Part shown: one piece after another, positions 8,070-17,132 of the stretch
Position numbering within the stretch: the first letter of the stretch is position 1
How the letters are laid out: each line of letters opens with the position of its first letter
DNA from: Elusimicrobiota bacterium
Lineage (GTDB): Bacteria > Elusimicrobiota > Elusimicrobia > UBA1565 > UBA9628
NCBI GenBank assembly: GCA_016218575.1
Contig: JACRDN010000017.1
Location: 62,001 to 126,000, forward strand
Length of the DNA: 64,000 bases
Direction: 5' to 3'
Made by a program: the position numbers and the translations under genes
The notes under the pieces: generated by a model
Database searches by the model: none
Told to the model about the DNA's origin: nothing
The model's input: only the letters and a program-made list of their open reading frames with translations

Positions 8070-10133
8070 TTATTCAAGGGGGGATATAACCGCCTCTGAC
8101 TCGCCGCGCAGGGGCCAGTAGGGATTTCTTAGGCTGGAGTAGACTGCGGTCAGGTCGTCTCGCAGCTCCTTTATCAGGAGTGCGTGATGATAGATCAATA
8201 TTGTTTCGAGTGCTTGTCGAATTTGATCCACTTCCTCAAGCAGACTGAAGGCGCCCATAAGGTAGAGGTCTCTTATGTGCCAGCCTAAGGCGTTGAGCCT
8301 TAGCGCATCCTTCATAACGTCCCTAAATGAAGGTGAGTGAATGTTTAACAACGTCAATATGGGAGAGGGGGAGATGGTCGCGGGAATTTTTAAACGATGA
8401 GGCCCAGGCGTCGATTCCCGTAAAGTCCGCCTCAACCGAACCATAGTCTCGGTGGTCGAATCTGTTTCAGAGAGAAGCCCGTTGGAATCCAGCTTGTCCA
8501 GCAGGGCCAGGAGCAAAATCTCCAAGGGCTCCTCCAGCCCTTGGGGCTGGCGATCCAGCGCGAAGTAAAGGCCTCCGGGATTGTCTTTTCGCAGGCGCTC
8601 CAAGGCCCGGCTGCTTTCCTCGGCCATGGTCCGCGGGCCTTTTTGTCGCGCGAGGATCAAGGATTTCTCATACAAGGACAGAAGGCTGTTCAGGCTGAGC
8701 AGATAGACATCGCGGATACGGCAGAGGTCTAAATATTGCGGATGAAGTTTCCCGGTCATGTCGGCAATTATCCCAAGCCCTTTCTTGTATAAGTCTATGG
8801 CTTGCGCCAATTTGCAGGCGGCGGCGGCCAGGGCGTTCCAGGAGCCTTCGTGGAAATCCGCGAGTCCTTCCGCCGAGAGGCGGGTGGCCTCTCGGAGCGA
8901 CGAGATGGGACTTTTGGCATAACGGTTCTCTCCAATGATGGTATAGATGAACACGTCACCGGAGACCGGAGCTGCTTTATCGCTCAGCGCCGGCTGCCGC
9001 AAGGCTTCCAGGACCGACCGCTCCGAAGCTTCCATTCCTGTCCGTTTCAAGGCCAAACCCAGCAATTTCCGCATGTCGGCGTCGATTTCCTGTCCCGGAT
9101 GGAGTTTCCCAATAGCGTCGAGAATCTTCAGCTCATCGGCAATGATGGTTGACGGCTGTCTGGGAGCCGGGGGGACGCCCAAGAAATCCTCGAGCATTTC
9201 CAGGGCTTCCGGAACATGAAACTCGATTTTGCGCACGACTGGCAGGAGTTGGGCGCGAAATTTGCTGTCCTCAAGGGCTTCGGGCTTGATTCCCTCGGGG
9301 CCGTATTGGACGTTTTTAATCCTATCAAGCAGATGGTTCTCTCCATTTTGAACAAGTATTTCCCTAAGAAGCTCCAGCAGAGCCACTTGAGTGAAGAGTT
9401 GTGTTTCCTTGGCCCAATTGTTGAAATTGGGATCCTGGTTCGTTTGACCCCATGTGTGCAGAAATATCCAGCCCTTATGTAATAAGACCGCGGCTTGCGC
9501 GCGATTCTCCATAGACGGCTTTTCATTGAGGAGCGCAAGGGCTTTCCATAGCGCCGCCTCGTACTCTCTAAGGGGACGCCAGCCCTGCTCCTCTCGCAGT
9601 CGCGGCAAGCTTATATAGAGGAGCTTGCGATCCTCGCTTAGGCGAACCAAGCCGTTTTGCTTGACTAACTCGTCAAAGGTCGCCTCGACCATCTTTGTCT
9701 CTACATTTAAGTTTTGAGCGATTTGTTCGACAATTCCTCCAGTTATAATTTGCCCGGGCCTGAGCAGAGACTGGGCTTCCATGGCTCTAAGTTCGGCCAG
9801 AACTAGTTTAGATGGAGGTAGACTCGGCTTCGGCATTAGTACCGGATTTTCCAACCTTGGCTCCTTGGTTAGTTCTACGGCCCCGCCGGAGTCTTGGGGC
9901 GCTAGGATGTCGAAAAAGCGATCCAGGTCAATCTTGTTCACGACCGGGTTCTGCGCCGGTAGCCTCAAGGAGAGGCGCGTGGTCGGCAGAAGAGTCGGCA
10001 GGTGGACGAGGCTCAGAGCGACAGGCAAGGGATGCAGGACGGCCGCTTTCCTCGGCTCCGCATGGACTGGAGTCATCCATGCGCTTGGAATGACCGATAG
10101 GGCAGTCGCGGCGCCGAGCATCCTATTGTTCAC
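8070..10133 (-). CDS. hypothetical exported protein, possible winged-helix-like repeats
   Basis: I do not recognise this 687-residue protein. It begins with a short signal-like segment (AATALSVIPSAWMTPVHA), then a Pro-rich spacer, then mostly helical sequence. Residues about 110-170 (RPGQIITGGIVEQIAQNLNV followed by a short basic hairpin) look like a winged helix. A partly similar stretch beginning ADELKILDAIGKLHPGQEI may be a diverged second copy. Base composition is visibly lower in GC than in the neighbours, and a transposase remnant lies just upstream, so recent transfer is plausible. The GTG start sits 6 nt after a perfect TATAAT, suggesting a leaderless message; an ATG at 10121 is an alternative. 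Confidence 0.6.
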   Translation of the reverse strand: MNNRMLGAATALSVIPSAWMTPVHAEPRKAAVLHPLPVALSLVHLPTLLPTTRLSLRLPAQNPVVNKIDLDRFFDILAPQDSGGAVELTKEPRLENPVLMPKPSLPPSKLVLAELRAMEAQSLLRPGQIITGGIVEQIAQNLNVETKMVEATFDELVKQNGLVRLSEDRKLLYISLPRLREEQGWRPLREYEAALWKALALLNEKPSMENRAQAAVLLHKGWIFLHTWGQTNQDPNFNNWAKETQLFTQVALLELLREILVQNGENHLLDRIKNVQYGPEGIKPEALEDSKFRAQLLPVVRKIEFHVPEALEMLEDFLGVPPAPRQPSTIIADELKILDAIGKLHPGQEIDADMRKLLGLALKRTGMEASERSVLEALRQPALSDKAAPVSGDVFIYTIIGENRYAKSPISSLREATRLSAEGLADFHEGSWNALAAAACKLAQAIDLYKKGLGIIADMTGKLHPQYLDLCRIRDVYLLSLNSLLSLYEKSLILARQKGPRTMAEESSRALERLRKDNPGGLYFALDRQPQGLEEPLEILLLALLDKLDSNGLLSETDSTTETMVRLRRTLRESTPGPHRLKIPATISPSPILTLLNIHSPSFRDVMKDALRLNALGWHIRDLYLMGAFSLLEEVDQIRQALETILIYHHALLIKELRDDLTAVYSSLRNPYWPLRGESEAVISPLE

Positions 10134-10139
10134 TTCATC

Positions 10140-10145
10140 ATTATA
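10140..10145 (-). promoter_or_regulatory. -10 box (TATAAT) for the 8070-10133 gene
   Basis: A perfect TATAAT reads leftward and ends 6 nt before the GTG at 10133. There is no Shine-Dalgarno between them, so transcription would start at or next to the start codon. No convincing -35 hexamer is seen. Confidence 0.5.
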
Positions 10146-10221
10146 ATCTTGAACGAGGCGGGAATATTGGGCCCATCAGCCCCCAAGGATTAGGACCAGG
10201 GCCTAGGCAAAATGGAGGCTT

Positions 10222-10380
10222 ATGAACAAGAAGGGGAATCCGCAGCAGGATGCCGCAGTGTTTGTGAAGGGCGTTAAGCGCCAGGCGCGTAAGAAGTTCG
10301 CGGCCGAGGAGAAGATACGCGTCATACTGGAAGGCATGAAGCGCGGCATCTTGGTGTCCGAGCTGTGCCGTCGTGAAGGA
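10222..10380 (+). pseudogene. transposase OrfA remnant (IS3-like)
   Basis: The first 53 codons from the ATG at 10222 read like the N-terminal helix-turn-helix of IS3-family OrfA proteins: KKFAAEEKIRVILEGMKRG followed by SELCRREG. The similarity stops there. The same frame then runs into unrelated sequence before ending at 10539 inside the convergent glycosyltransferase gene. The rest of OrfA, all of OrfB and the terminal inverted repeats are missing. It is a decayed piece of an insertion sequence next to a lower-GC gene. Confidence 0.7.
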
Positions 10381-10484
10381 AACCCGGCGGGGGACAACCC
10401 GTGGGAGGCCCCTTCGCCTCCGCCCCACGGGAATTTCCCGGCGGCGCCGGTGGTTCGCGACGGGTCCCTACGAGTTCGGGGCTT

Positions 10485-11189
10485 TCAGCGAAGGAACCGG
10501 CACTTGAAGATGGCCCACAACACGGGCAGGGCGTGGTAGGGCCGGATCTTTTTTCCTTCCTCGTAAGTCCGGCCGTGGTAGGAGATGGGCACCTCGTAGA
10601 AAGCATTCCCTGCCTTCATGAGACGAGCCAGGATCTCGGCCTGCTGGTCGAAGCCCGTGCAGCGCAGGTCCTCCGGCCGGATCAGCTCCCGGCGGTACAT
10701 CAAATAGCAGGTGTATATGTCGGTGAAGGTCTTGTTGAAGAGGAGATTGAAGCATAGCGTGATCAAGTGGTTGCCGAGCCTGTTCCAGAAATAGTGGATG
10801 CGCAGGTAGCGCGGCGCGATGATCCGGCTGCCCAGCACCAGATCGGCCTTGAATTTCCTGACGGGCCGGATGAGGTTGGCGTACTCCGCGGGATCGTATT
10901 CCAGATCGGCGTCCTGGAACAGGACGTACTCTCCCGTGGCATGAGAAAGCCCCGCCTTGAGCGCGGCTCCCTTGCCGCCGTTCTGGGGCAGGCACACGAG
11001 CTTGTCGTAGAGGGTGGGCCGGGAGCGCAGCCTATCCAAAGTCTTGTCCTTGGAGCCGTCGTCCACCACGATGACCTCGAACTCGACTCCCGCAATGGCC
11101 TGGGCCCGCACCTGCTCTAGAACCTCCAGGATGGAAGACTCCTCGTTGTAGGCGGGAATCAAGATGGAGACCTTGAGGGAGGAACCCAT
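10485..11189 (-). CDS. family 2 glycosyltransferase (dolichyl-phosphate mannosyltransferase-like)
   Basis: This is a 234-residue GT-A glycosyltransferase without membrane segments. The N-terminus reads SILIPAYNEE, then VIVVDDGSKDKT, GGKGAALKAGL and FQDADLEYDP, the nucleotide-sugar and metal-binding motifs of the DPM1/GT2 group. It would move a sugar from a nucleotide donor to a polyprenyl phosphate or lipid acceptor on the cytoplasmic face. The C-terminus includes the QQAEILARLMKAG and SYHGRTYEEGKKI region typical of these enzymes. It stands alone, divergent from the Lon gene; the intergenic region carries a 40-bp palindrome. Confidence 0.92.
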   Translation of the reverse strand: MGSSLKVSILIPAYNEESSILEVLEQVRAQAIAGVEFEVIVVDDGSKDKTLDRLRSRPTLYDKLVCLPQNGGKGAALKAGLSHATGEYVLFQDADLEYDPAEYANLIRPVRKFKADLVLGSRIIAPRYLRIHYFWNRLGNHLITLCFNLLFNKTFTDIYTCYLMYRRELIRPEDLRCTGFDQQAEILARLMKAGNAFYEVPISYHGRTYEEGKKIRPYHALPVLWAIFKCRFLR

Positions 11190-11227
11190 GCCTATTCCTG
11201 GGAAGGCGCCACGGGCTGAGTATAACA

Positions 11228-11267
11228 GTTATCCACAAAAACTTCCCGGGAAGTTTTTGTGGATAAC
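11228..11267. repeat. 40-bp perfect palindrome with two DnaA-box-like ends
   Basis: The arms 11228-11247 and 11248-11267 are exact reverse complements with no loop. Each arm begins GTTATCCACA, so the consensus DnaA box TTATCCACA lies at both ends in inverted orientation. It sits between two divergent genes, so it is not a terminator for either. Related palindromes occur at 52785-52821 and 60792-60840. Confidence 0.9.
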
Positions 11268-11273
11268 CCCGGC

Positions 11274-11293
11274 CCTGGGCCTTTGGGCCCAGG
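11274..11293. repeat. GGCC hairpin next to the palindrome
   Basis: CCTGGGCC, a four-base loop TTTG, and GGCCCAGG form a perfect 8-bp stem 7 bp after the palindrome. A similar GGCC stem with a TTTC loop accompanies the palindrome at 60.8 kb. From here to 11396 the sequence holds more GGCC-rich words (CTAGGCCATAAAGCC) and the presumed promoter of the Lon gene. Confidence 0.75.
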
Positions 11294-11384
11294 CCATGCC
11301 CATCCGAAGTCCTATTTATTTTCCTAGGCCATAAAGCCCCCATTCCGGGACCTTATGGCTCATGAAGGCCGGAGCCTTTGTCTT

Positions 11385-11390
11385 TATACT
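11385..11390 (+). promoter_or_regulatory. -10 box (TATACT) for the Lon gene
   Basis: TATACT ends 6 nt before the ATG at 11397, the same distance as at the divergent-side gene starting at 10133. No Shine-Dalgarno is visible, which supports a leaderless transcript and favours the ATG at 11397 over the one at 11355. Confidence 0.45.
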
Positions 11391-11396
11391 GTAGTC

Positions 11397-14300
11397 ATGC
11401 TGTCACAGGAGAGAAATTCGCCCAAATCTCTCGCCTTCGTCTTGTCCCTTGCCGTGGCCGTTTCCGGGCTTCCCGCCCCCGCTTTGGCCGAGGCCGTCAA
11501 GACCTCGTTGGCCGAGATGCCGCCGGCAAGGCCCGTGGAAATGGCTTCTCCCGCTAGAGATGTGGCCCGCCGTCTTCCGGTTTTGTCTAGATTTTTGGCG
11601 CCGGCGGCGCTTCCGCGGGCGGCCGCGAGTCCTGACGCTTCAAGGCAAGCGTCGGGTCCCATGGCGCGCGTCAAACAGGCTCTGGCCGCTCCTAGCGCTT
11701 TCTTTGATCGCGTTTCCAAGCGCGCGGCAGCGCCCGCGGTGGCGGCGGCGACTCCCCCCGCGGGCGCGGTTGCGTCCCTGACGGCTTCCGCCGGCTCCCG
11801 CCGCGCGAGTTCGTGGGCCCGGCGCGCGGCGCTGACCGCGGGTCTGACCATGGCGCCCGCCTCCGCGTGGGCCGCGGGCGCGGGCGCCCAGGCCTCTGCG
11901 CCGGGAGACTGGCTGGCCCCGATTTTCATGACCGTGGCGGCCCTCGGCGCCGCCGCCGCGGTGATTTCCCAACATCCGCGGGTCCAGTCTTGGCTGAGAA
12001 AGCGCGGTGGGAAGAAATCCGCCGCGTCCGAGAGTGCGCCCATGGCGGCGAAGTCGTCCGCCCCGGCCCGGCCGAAAATAGAGAATTTTGAGCCGCCGAG
12101 GGTTGACGCATTATCCACGGATGAGGAGCCGGTGCTCCCCATCATCAAATTGAAGGACCCTCTTTTCTTGGAAGAAACCAGGGAGCTTACGGAAAACGCC
12201 GAGCTTGATGCGCCGGCCTTGCGCCGGCTCAAAATGGGAGACTTTTTGATCGTGGCGGCCGACTATCCGGGCGAGCTCGGTTCGGGCGCGACGATGAACG
12301 AGCCATCTGTTTTCGGCGTCTTGGCTCGCGTCGTGGGTGTGCGCGGTCCTGAGTCCGGCGACGGGCCTTTGACCGTGGTGGTTCAGGGCGGTGAAAGGAT
12401 CCTGGCACACTCCGCCCAACGGGGCGACCAGGGAGGCCTCGAGGCCTTTTTTCAGCCCCTGCCCCAGCGTGGCGCGGACGCAGTCAGCGAGGTCGAGGAT
12501 TTATTGGGCGCGATTCGCAGCCAGGTCCTTGACCTGATGAAGGCCGATCCTGGATTCGACCCCAAGAAAGATCTTTGGATATTGCTGAAGGATAGCAATG
12601 CCGAAGAAAGCGTGGCGGCGCTGGCACAGCATCTGCGGCCCTTTGTCGGCCGCGACCTCGTGGGCGGATCAAACGTGCCGGGAACCGAAATATCATGGCG
12701 GCGCACTCTTTTTCAGAGTAGTTCCATCAAAGAGCAGTTGGAAATGATCCTGAATGTCATTACGCAGAAGTTGGCCCGGGCCCGCGTGGCGGCAAACGTC
12801 GCCAAAAGGCGGGAGTGGAACGAGCGTCGCGATGAACTGCAGCGCCAAATCGAGCTCCTGCGCGGGGAGTTGGGCAAGGACGGCCCCTCCGAGGCCGAGC
12901 AACTGCTCGCCGACATCAAGGCGGCCGGTCTCCCCGCCGATGCTAGGCGCCTTGCGGAGTACCACTGGGCTATCGTGCGCCGGGCGCTGGAGTCCGGCTA
13001 TTACTCCGAGACCGCGCGCTCCTCCAGCGATTTTCTGCGGGTTTTGTTGAGCTTGCCGTGGCATGAGACGGCGAAGGGGGATTCGAGCCTCCAACGCGCT
13101 CGGGAAATCTTGGACAAAAGCCACTGGGGCTTGGCCAAGGTCAAGCGGTTCATCTTCGGCGTGGTGGCTCAGTTCCTGCGCACGGATTTCCTCCAGGGCG
13201 GGAAGGTTCTGGCCCTGGCCGGGCCGCCCGGGACCGGGAAGACGACTTTTGTCCGCGCCATCGCTGAGGCTTTGGACCGGCCCTATCAATTCATCTCCCT
13301 CGCCGTCTTGGGGCATCTGGGCAAGTCCGATTTGGGAGGGGCAGAAGCCGTATGGGTGGGTTCCAAGATGGGCAAGATCATGGAGGCCGTGCGCCGTTCC
13401 GGGGTGAACAATCCGGTGATTCACCTGGACGAGATAGACAGCGCCCCGCCCGAGGTCTGGGCCTTCCTATTGAACCTGCTCGATCCGGAGCAGAACCATC
13501 AATTCGTGGACTCCTATCTGGGCACTCCCTTCGACCTATCCCGGGTGACCTTCATCGTCACGGCCAACGATCCCTCGCGTCTGCCCGCCGCCCTGCGCGA
13601 CCGCTTGAAGATTGTCCGCCTGGGCGCTTACTCTGATCGGGAAAAACTGCAAATCGCCTTTTACAGCGTCATTCCCAAGGCCTTGGCCGCCGTGGGGCTG
13701 TCGCCTGAGCAGGTGGGATTTTCCGAGGGAGCCGTTCTGGAGATCATCAGGAATTACACCTTCGAGGCGGGCGTGCGCCAGTTGAGCCGGCTTCTCGAGG
13801 ATATTCTGCGCGAGGTCGGCCTGCGCATGGATTTGGGGGAAGCGCCCCCTCCGGGGGAAATTCCCGCGGAGGACGTCGCTTCTTTCCCGGGACTCCTGAA
13901 GAAATCGCGCGAGCTGGCCTCCAACGGCGTGGGCTTGGCCACCGGGTTGGCGGTGTATGGCGGCACGGGTGTTGGGACCGTCTTCAACGTGAAGGTCACC
14001 TTGCTCGAGCGCGGGCCTAAAGATCCGGGATTTTTATCGCGCGACGAGATGGGCCAACTGTCCCGGAGCTCGGTGCAGAACGCCTACACGTACTTGAGGA
14101 CGTATGCCGCGACCCTGGGAGTGGACCCCCGGATATTCAAGGAGAAGGTGTTCGACGTGACCGACATCCCGTCACGCCACACCGACGGCCCCTCGGCCGG
14201 AATGGCCACGCTCATGGCCATGGTGAGCGCTGCCACCGGCAGGCCGGTGCGCCGGGGCGTGGCCATCACGGGAGAATTGGGCATGGACGGCAGCTACCTC

Positions 14301-14561
14301 ATGATCGGGGGAATCCGGGAGAAGGCCCTGGCCGCCCAGCGCGCTGGGATGACGATATTGATCCATCCCGAAGGGAATCGCTTGGAAGCGCGGGAGGAGA
14401 TTCCCGAGGATGTTCGGGAGGGCATGCATATAGTCTCCTTGGAGAAGCTTGGCGACGTGATGGAGATCGCCCTGGAGCCCCTTCCCGCCCCGGGTGCCGC
14501 ACCCAAGGTCCGCGGGGCCTTGATCCCGCGCCGGGTGCCGATGCTGCCCTTGGACGGCTAA
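11397..14561 (+). CDS. lon: membrane-anchored Lon-type AAA+ protease
   Basis: This 1054-residue protein is about 270 residues longer than E. coli Lon, all of it at the N-terminus. The order is: a hydrophobic signal/anchor segment (about 11-30); an Ala/Pro-rich spacer; a second hydrophobic segment (about 172-191, WLAPIFMTVAALGAAAAVI); a basic stretch; a Lon N-domain (about 247-430); a coiled linker; AAA+ with Walker A GPPGTGKTT (609-617); and the protease domain with Ser933 in DGPSAGM and Lys976 in IREKA. The Ser-Lys spacing of 43 equals that of E. coli Lon (679/722). Two membrane passes would leave the ATPase in the cytoplasm. An ATG at 11355 is an alternative start. The 3' end overlaps the convergent coiled-coil gene by 4 nt. 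Confidence 0.93.
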   Translation: MLSQERNSPKSLAFVLSLAVAVSGLPAPALAEAVKTSLAEMPPARPVEMASPARDVARRLPVLSRFLAPAALPRAAASPDASRQASGPMARVKQALAAPSAFFDRVSKRAAAPAVAAATPPAGAVASLTASAGSRRASSWARRAALTAGLTMAPASAWAAGAGAQASAPGDWLAPIFMTVAALGAAAAVISQHPRVQSWLRKRGGKKSAASESAPMAAKSSAPARPKIENFEPPRVDALSTDEEPVLPIIKLKDPLFLEETRELTENAELDAPALRRLKMGDFLIVAADYPGELGSGATMNEPSVFGVLARVVGVRGPESGDGPLTVVVQGGERILAHSAQRGDQGGLEAFFQPLPQRGADAVSEVEDLLGAIRSQVLDLMKADPGFDPKKDLWILLKDSNAEESVAALAQHLRPFVGRDLVGGSNVPGTEISWRRTLFQSSSIKEQLEMILNVITQKLARARVAANVAKRREWNERRDELQRQIELLRGELGKDGPSEAEQLLADIKAAGLPADARRLAEYHWAIVRRALESGYYSETARSSSDFLRVLLSLPWHETAKGDSSLQRAREILDKSHWGLAKVKRFIFGVVAQFLRTDFLQGGKVLALAGPPGTGKTTFVRAIAEALDRPYQFISLAVLGHLGKSDLGGAEAVWVGSKMGKIMEAVRRSGVNNPVIHLDEIDSAPPEVWAFLLNLLDPEQNHQFVDSYLGTPFDLSRVTFIVTANDPSRLPAALRDRLKIVRLGAYSDREKLQIAFYSVIPKALAAVGLSPEQVGFSEGAVLEIIRNYTFEAGVRQLSRLLEDILREVGLRMDLGEAPPPGEIPAEDVASFPGLLKKSRELASNGVGLATGLAVYGGTGVGTVFNVKVTLLERGPKDPGFLSRDEMGQLSRSSVQNAYTYLRTYAATLGVDPRIFKEKVFDVTDIPSRHTDGPSAGMATLMAMVSAATGRPVRRGVAITGELGMDGSYLMIGGIREKALAAQRAGMTILIHPEGNRLEAREEIPEDVREGMHIVSLEKLGDVMEIALEPLPAPGAAPKVRGALIPRRVPMLPLDG

Positions 14562-17080
14562 TCCAGGCTCTTGGGCTGGTCGGGGTTGCGCCCACGCCGG
14601 TCCAGCTCGCGGAGCTTGTTCTCGTACTCCTTCTGTAGGGCCACTCGCTCCTCGGCCAGGCGCTTGAATTTCTCCTCGTATTGGGAGGCGTAGTCCTTCT
14701 TGGAGAGGTTCAATTCGTTGCGGAGATCCCGCTCGAGCTTCTGGAAGCGCTGGGCCAGTTCCTCCTCCTTCTGCGTCAGCCACGTGCTGGCCCTGCCGCG
14801 CTCGGCTTCGAGTTGGGAGAATTTCTCCCGGTAGAGCTTTTCCAAGTCCTTGGCGCGCTTCTCGAATTGCGCGCGCAGGGAGTCGCGCTCGCCCGCGATG
14901 GAGGCCTGGAGCTCCCGGTTCTTCTGGTCGAACTCCGCCTCGAGCCTTTCCTTTCGCTCGTCCATCTGGCGGCGCAGGGAGTTGAGCTCCCGCTCCAAGA
15001 GCTCGGATTTCCGGGCGTTCCAGGAGTTTTCCTTGGCCAGCCACTCGTCGGCGAGCTTCTTCTCCAGCTCCAAGTGCTTGAGCTCCAAGGACTGCTCTCG
15101 CTCCCGGCAGGCCCCGTCGAGCTCGCTTCGGGCCTTGAAGATCTGCTCGTCGTAGGCCAGGATGAGGTTCCTTTCCTTCTGCATCAGGGCGGCCTCGGCG
15201 TCCTTCTGTCTGGCGCGCATCGAGTCCTCGAGCAATTTCTCGCGGGCCTGGAAGCCGAGCTCTAGCTCCCTGCGCTTGGTTTGCAGGCCGGCCTCCTTGC
15301 CTTGCTCCCATTCGAGCCTTTCCTTGTCAAGGAGGGCTCTCTGGGAGGCCAGCCACTGCGCCTGGCGCTGGCTCAAGGCTTCCTGAAGCTCAGCTTCCTT
15401 CTTGATCCAGGCCTCCTGGAACTTGCTCTCGAAGGAGGCCAACTCTCCCATCCTCTGGTCCACGGCCTTCTTGAATTCAAGCTCGCTTTGGCGGCGGGCG
15501 GTTTCGAGCCCCTCTTGGCGTTTGCGCCAATCCTCCTCGAGCTCGCGGCACCTCTGCTGCCAAGCCTCCTCCAGGCGCCGGCGCTCGGACTCAAGCCAAG
15601 CCTCCTGTCGTCTCGAGATTTCCCGCTCCCTTTCGGAGGTTTGCCGGGCCAGATCCGACTGGTCGCGTGTGAATTTCTCCTGAAGCGATGCTTCCAAGGT
15701 CTGGGCCCGTGCGTAAAGAGCCTCTTTCTCGCGCGAGAGAGCCTCCTCCTGCTCCCGGCGGAATTGCGCCTCATCGCGCGCGAGATCCTCCTTGAGTTGG
15801 GCCTCACGGGAAAAATATTCGGCGCGCAGGTTCTTCTCCCTATCGAGGAACGCGGACTCAAGCCGAGTCTCCATCTCTAGAAAATGGGCCTGGGTCGCGG
15901 CTCTTTCCTCGCCGGCCGCGGCCCGCGCAGCGGCTGTTTCCGCGGAAAGCCGCTTTTCCCACTCCTCCTGCCTTTGGTGTTCCTCGGCGCGGGCTCGTTC
16001 CTGGATCTTCTGATTTTCCTCGGCCCATTTGCGGTCGTAGTGGGCTTGGCGGGCTGCGGATTCCTGGAGGCTTTGCTGGGCCAGCTCCTGGCGCAGGGCC
16101 TGGGCGCGCTCCTCGGAGCCCCGGATCCATTGGGCCTGCTCCGCGGCAATTTGGCCGCGCAGCTGGGCCTCCCTCCGGGCCGAGTTTTGGGAGAGCTCCT
16201 CTTGTTGACGGGCGTACAGGGCCTGGAGGGATTTCCTCTCGTGCTCTAGATCTTGAAAGACCTTCACGCGTACGGCCTTGAGTCCCTGCTCGTGGCTCTG
16301 CGCGAGCTGCGCCTCTCTTTCCGCCCATTTTTTTGAAAATTCCTCCTCGAGGCTTCTCCGCTTGGCCTCGAGTCCGGCGCGGGCCGCCTCTCGCTCGCCT
16401 TCCAGCTCCTTGAGCGCCTGCTCCCGAACCTCTTCCTGACGGGCTTCCCATTGCCGCGCTTCGTAGCGCCGGTGAAGCTCGGCCTCCCTGGACTTTATGA
16501 GATCCGCGAGCTTCTGCTCGCTGACCGCAAGCTCCTCCTCGCGGCGCCTCAAGGCCTGGGCCTGTATCTCAAGCCTGGCCTGGAGCGATTCCTGGCTTTC
16601 CTCGAAAATCCTTTCCTGCTGTTTGAGGGCGCTCTGTAGTTCCTGCTCGCCTTGGACCCGGGCGGCCTTTCCCGCCTCCAGGATTTCTCGGCGAAGCGCC
16701 CCCATTTCGCTCTCTTTTTCCAGGAGCTTCCTTTGGTAGGCCTCTACCTCGAGCTCGAGCTGGCGCCGCTGTTCCTTGATGAGGAAGTCCTCTTTCTCCA
16801 AGAGTTCCCGGGTCAACTCCTGGCGCAGGCGCTCCTCCATGTCCTGGTGGTCTTGGACGGAATCCTCCCAGGTTTGAATCGTCTTCTTCCAGCGCTTGAG
16901 GGTGTCTTCCTTCTGCGCGAGCTCCCCGGAGAGGGCTTGGATTTGCCTTTGGCCCTCCGCCTTATCCTTCTTGAGGGCGGCGGTTTCCTCGGCGATTTTG
17001 TGTAGGCGCTCCAACGCCCAGCGCAGGGCCAGCCGGGCCGTTTCTAAATCATTGACCGCCGAGGCGTCCGAAAATTCCAT
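14558..17080 (-). CDS. long coiled-coil protein
   Basis: This is an 840-residue protein made almost entirely of Glu, Arg, Lys, Gln, Leu and Ala in heptad-like order, with no signal peptide, no membrane segment and no globular domain visible. Proline is essentially absent until the last dozen residues. Such proteins act as cytoplasmic scaffolds, filaments or spacers (crescentin-like or SMC-arm-like), but there is no ATPase head here, so a structural role is the more likely inference. It converges on Lon with a 4-nt overlap. The short upstream region holds TTGGTGTCA (17118-17126), a half-site of the palindrome at 23.76 kb. Confidence 0.8.
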   Translation of the reverse strand: MEFSDASAVNDLETARLALRWALERLHKIAEETAALKKDKAEGQRQIQALSGELAQKEDTLKRWKKTIQTWEDSVQDHQDMEERLRQELTRELLEKEDFLIKEQRRQLELEVEAYQRKLLEKESEMGALRREILEAGKAARVQGEQELQSALKQQERIFEESQESLQARLEIQAQALRRREEELAVSEQKLADLIKSREAELHRRYEARQWEARQEEVREQALKELEGEREAARAGLEAKRRSLEEEFSKKWAEREAQLAQSHEQGLKAVRVKVFQDLEHERKSLQALYARQQEELSQNSARREAQLRGQIAAEQAQWIRGSEERAQALRQELAQQSLQESAARQAHYDRKWAEENQKIQERARAEEHQRQEEWEKRLSAETAAARAAAGEERAATQAHFLEMETRLESAFLDREKNLRAEYFSREAQLKEDLARDEAQFRREQEEALSREKEALYARAQTLEASLQEKFTRDQSDLARQTSEREREISRRQEAWLESERRRLEEAWQQRCRELEEDWRKRQEGLETARRQSELEFKKAVDQRMGELASFESKFQEAWIKKEAELQEALSQRQAQWLASQRALLDKERLEWEQGKEAGLQTKRRELELGFQAREKLLEDSMRARQKDAEAALMQKERNLILAYDEQIFKARSELDGACREREQSLELKHLELEKKLADEWLAKENSWNARKSELLERELNSLRRQMDERKERLEAEFDQKNRELQASIAGERDSLRAQFEKRAKDLEKLYREKFSQLEAERGRASTWLTQKEEELAQRFQKLERDLRNELNLSKKDYASQYEEKFKRLAEERVALQKEYENKLRELDRRGRNPDQPKSLD

Positions 17081-17132
17081 GTAACAGCTAACGATTTTAT
17101 AAGGAAGATGTTACGTTTTGGTGTCAGATGTT

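Noticed and set aside
10222-10539. Complete 105-residue protein
   Set aside because: Only the first 53 residues resemble a transposase; the remainder is Pro/Arg-rich and overlaps the convergent glycosyltransferase.
11228-11267. DnaA boxes as a replication origin
   Set aside because: There are only two boxes in a palindrome, no dnaA, dnaN or AT-rich unwinding region, and similar palindromes occur elsewhere in the window.
11228-11267. Palindrome as an intrinsic terminator
   Set aside because: It lies between divergent genes and neither would need a terminator there.
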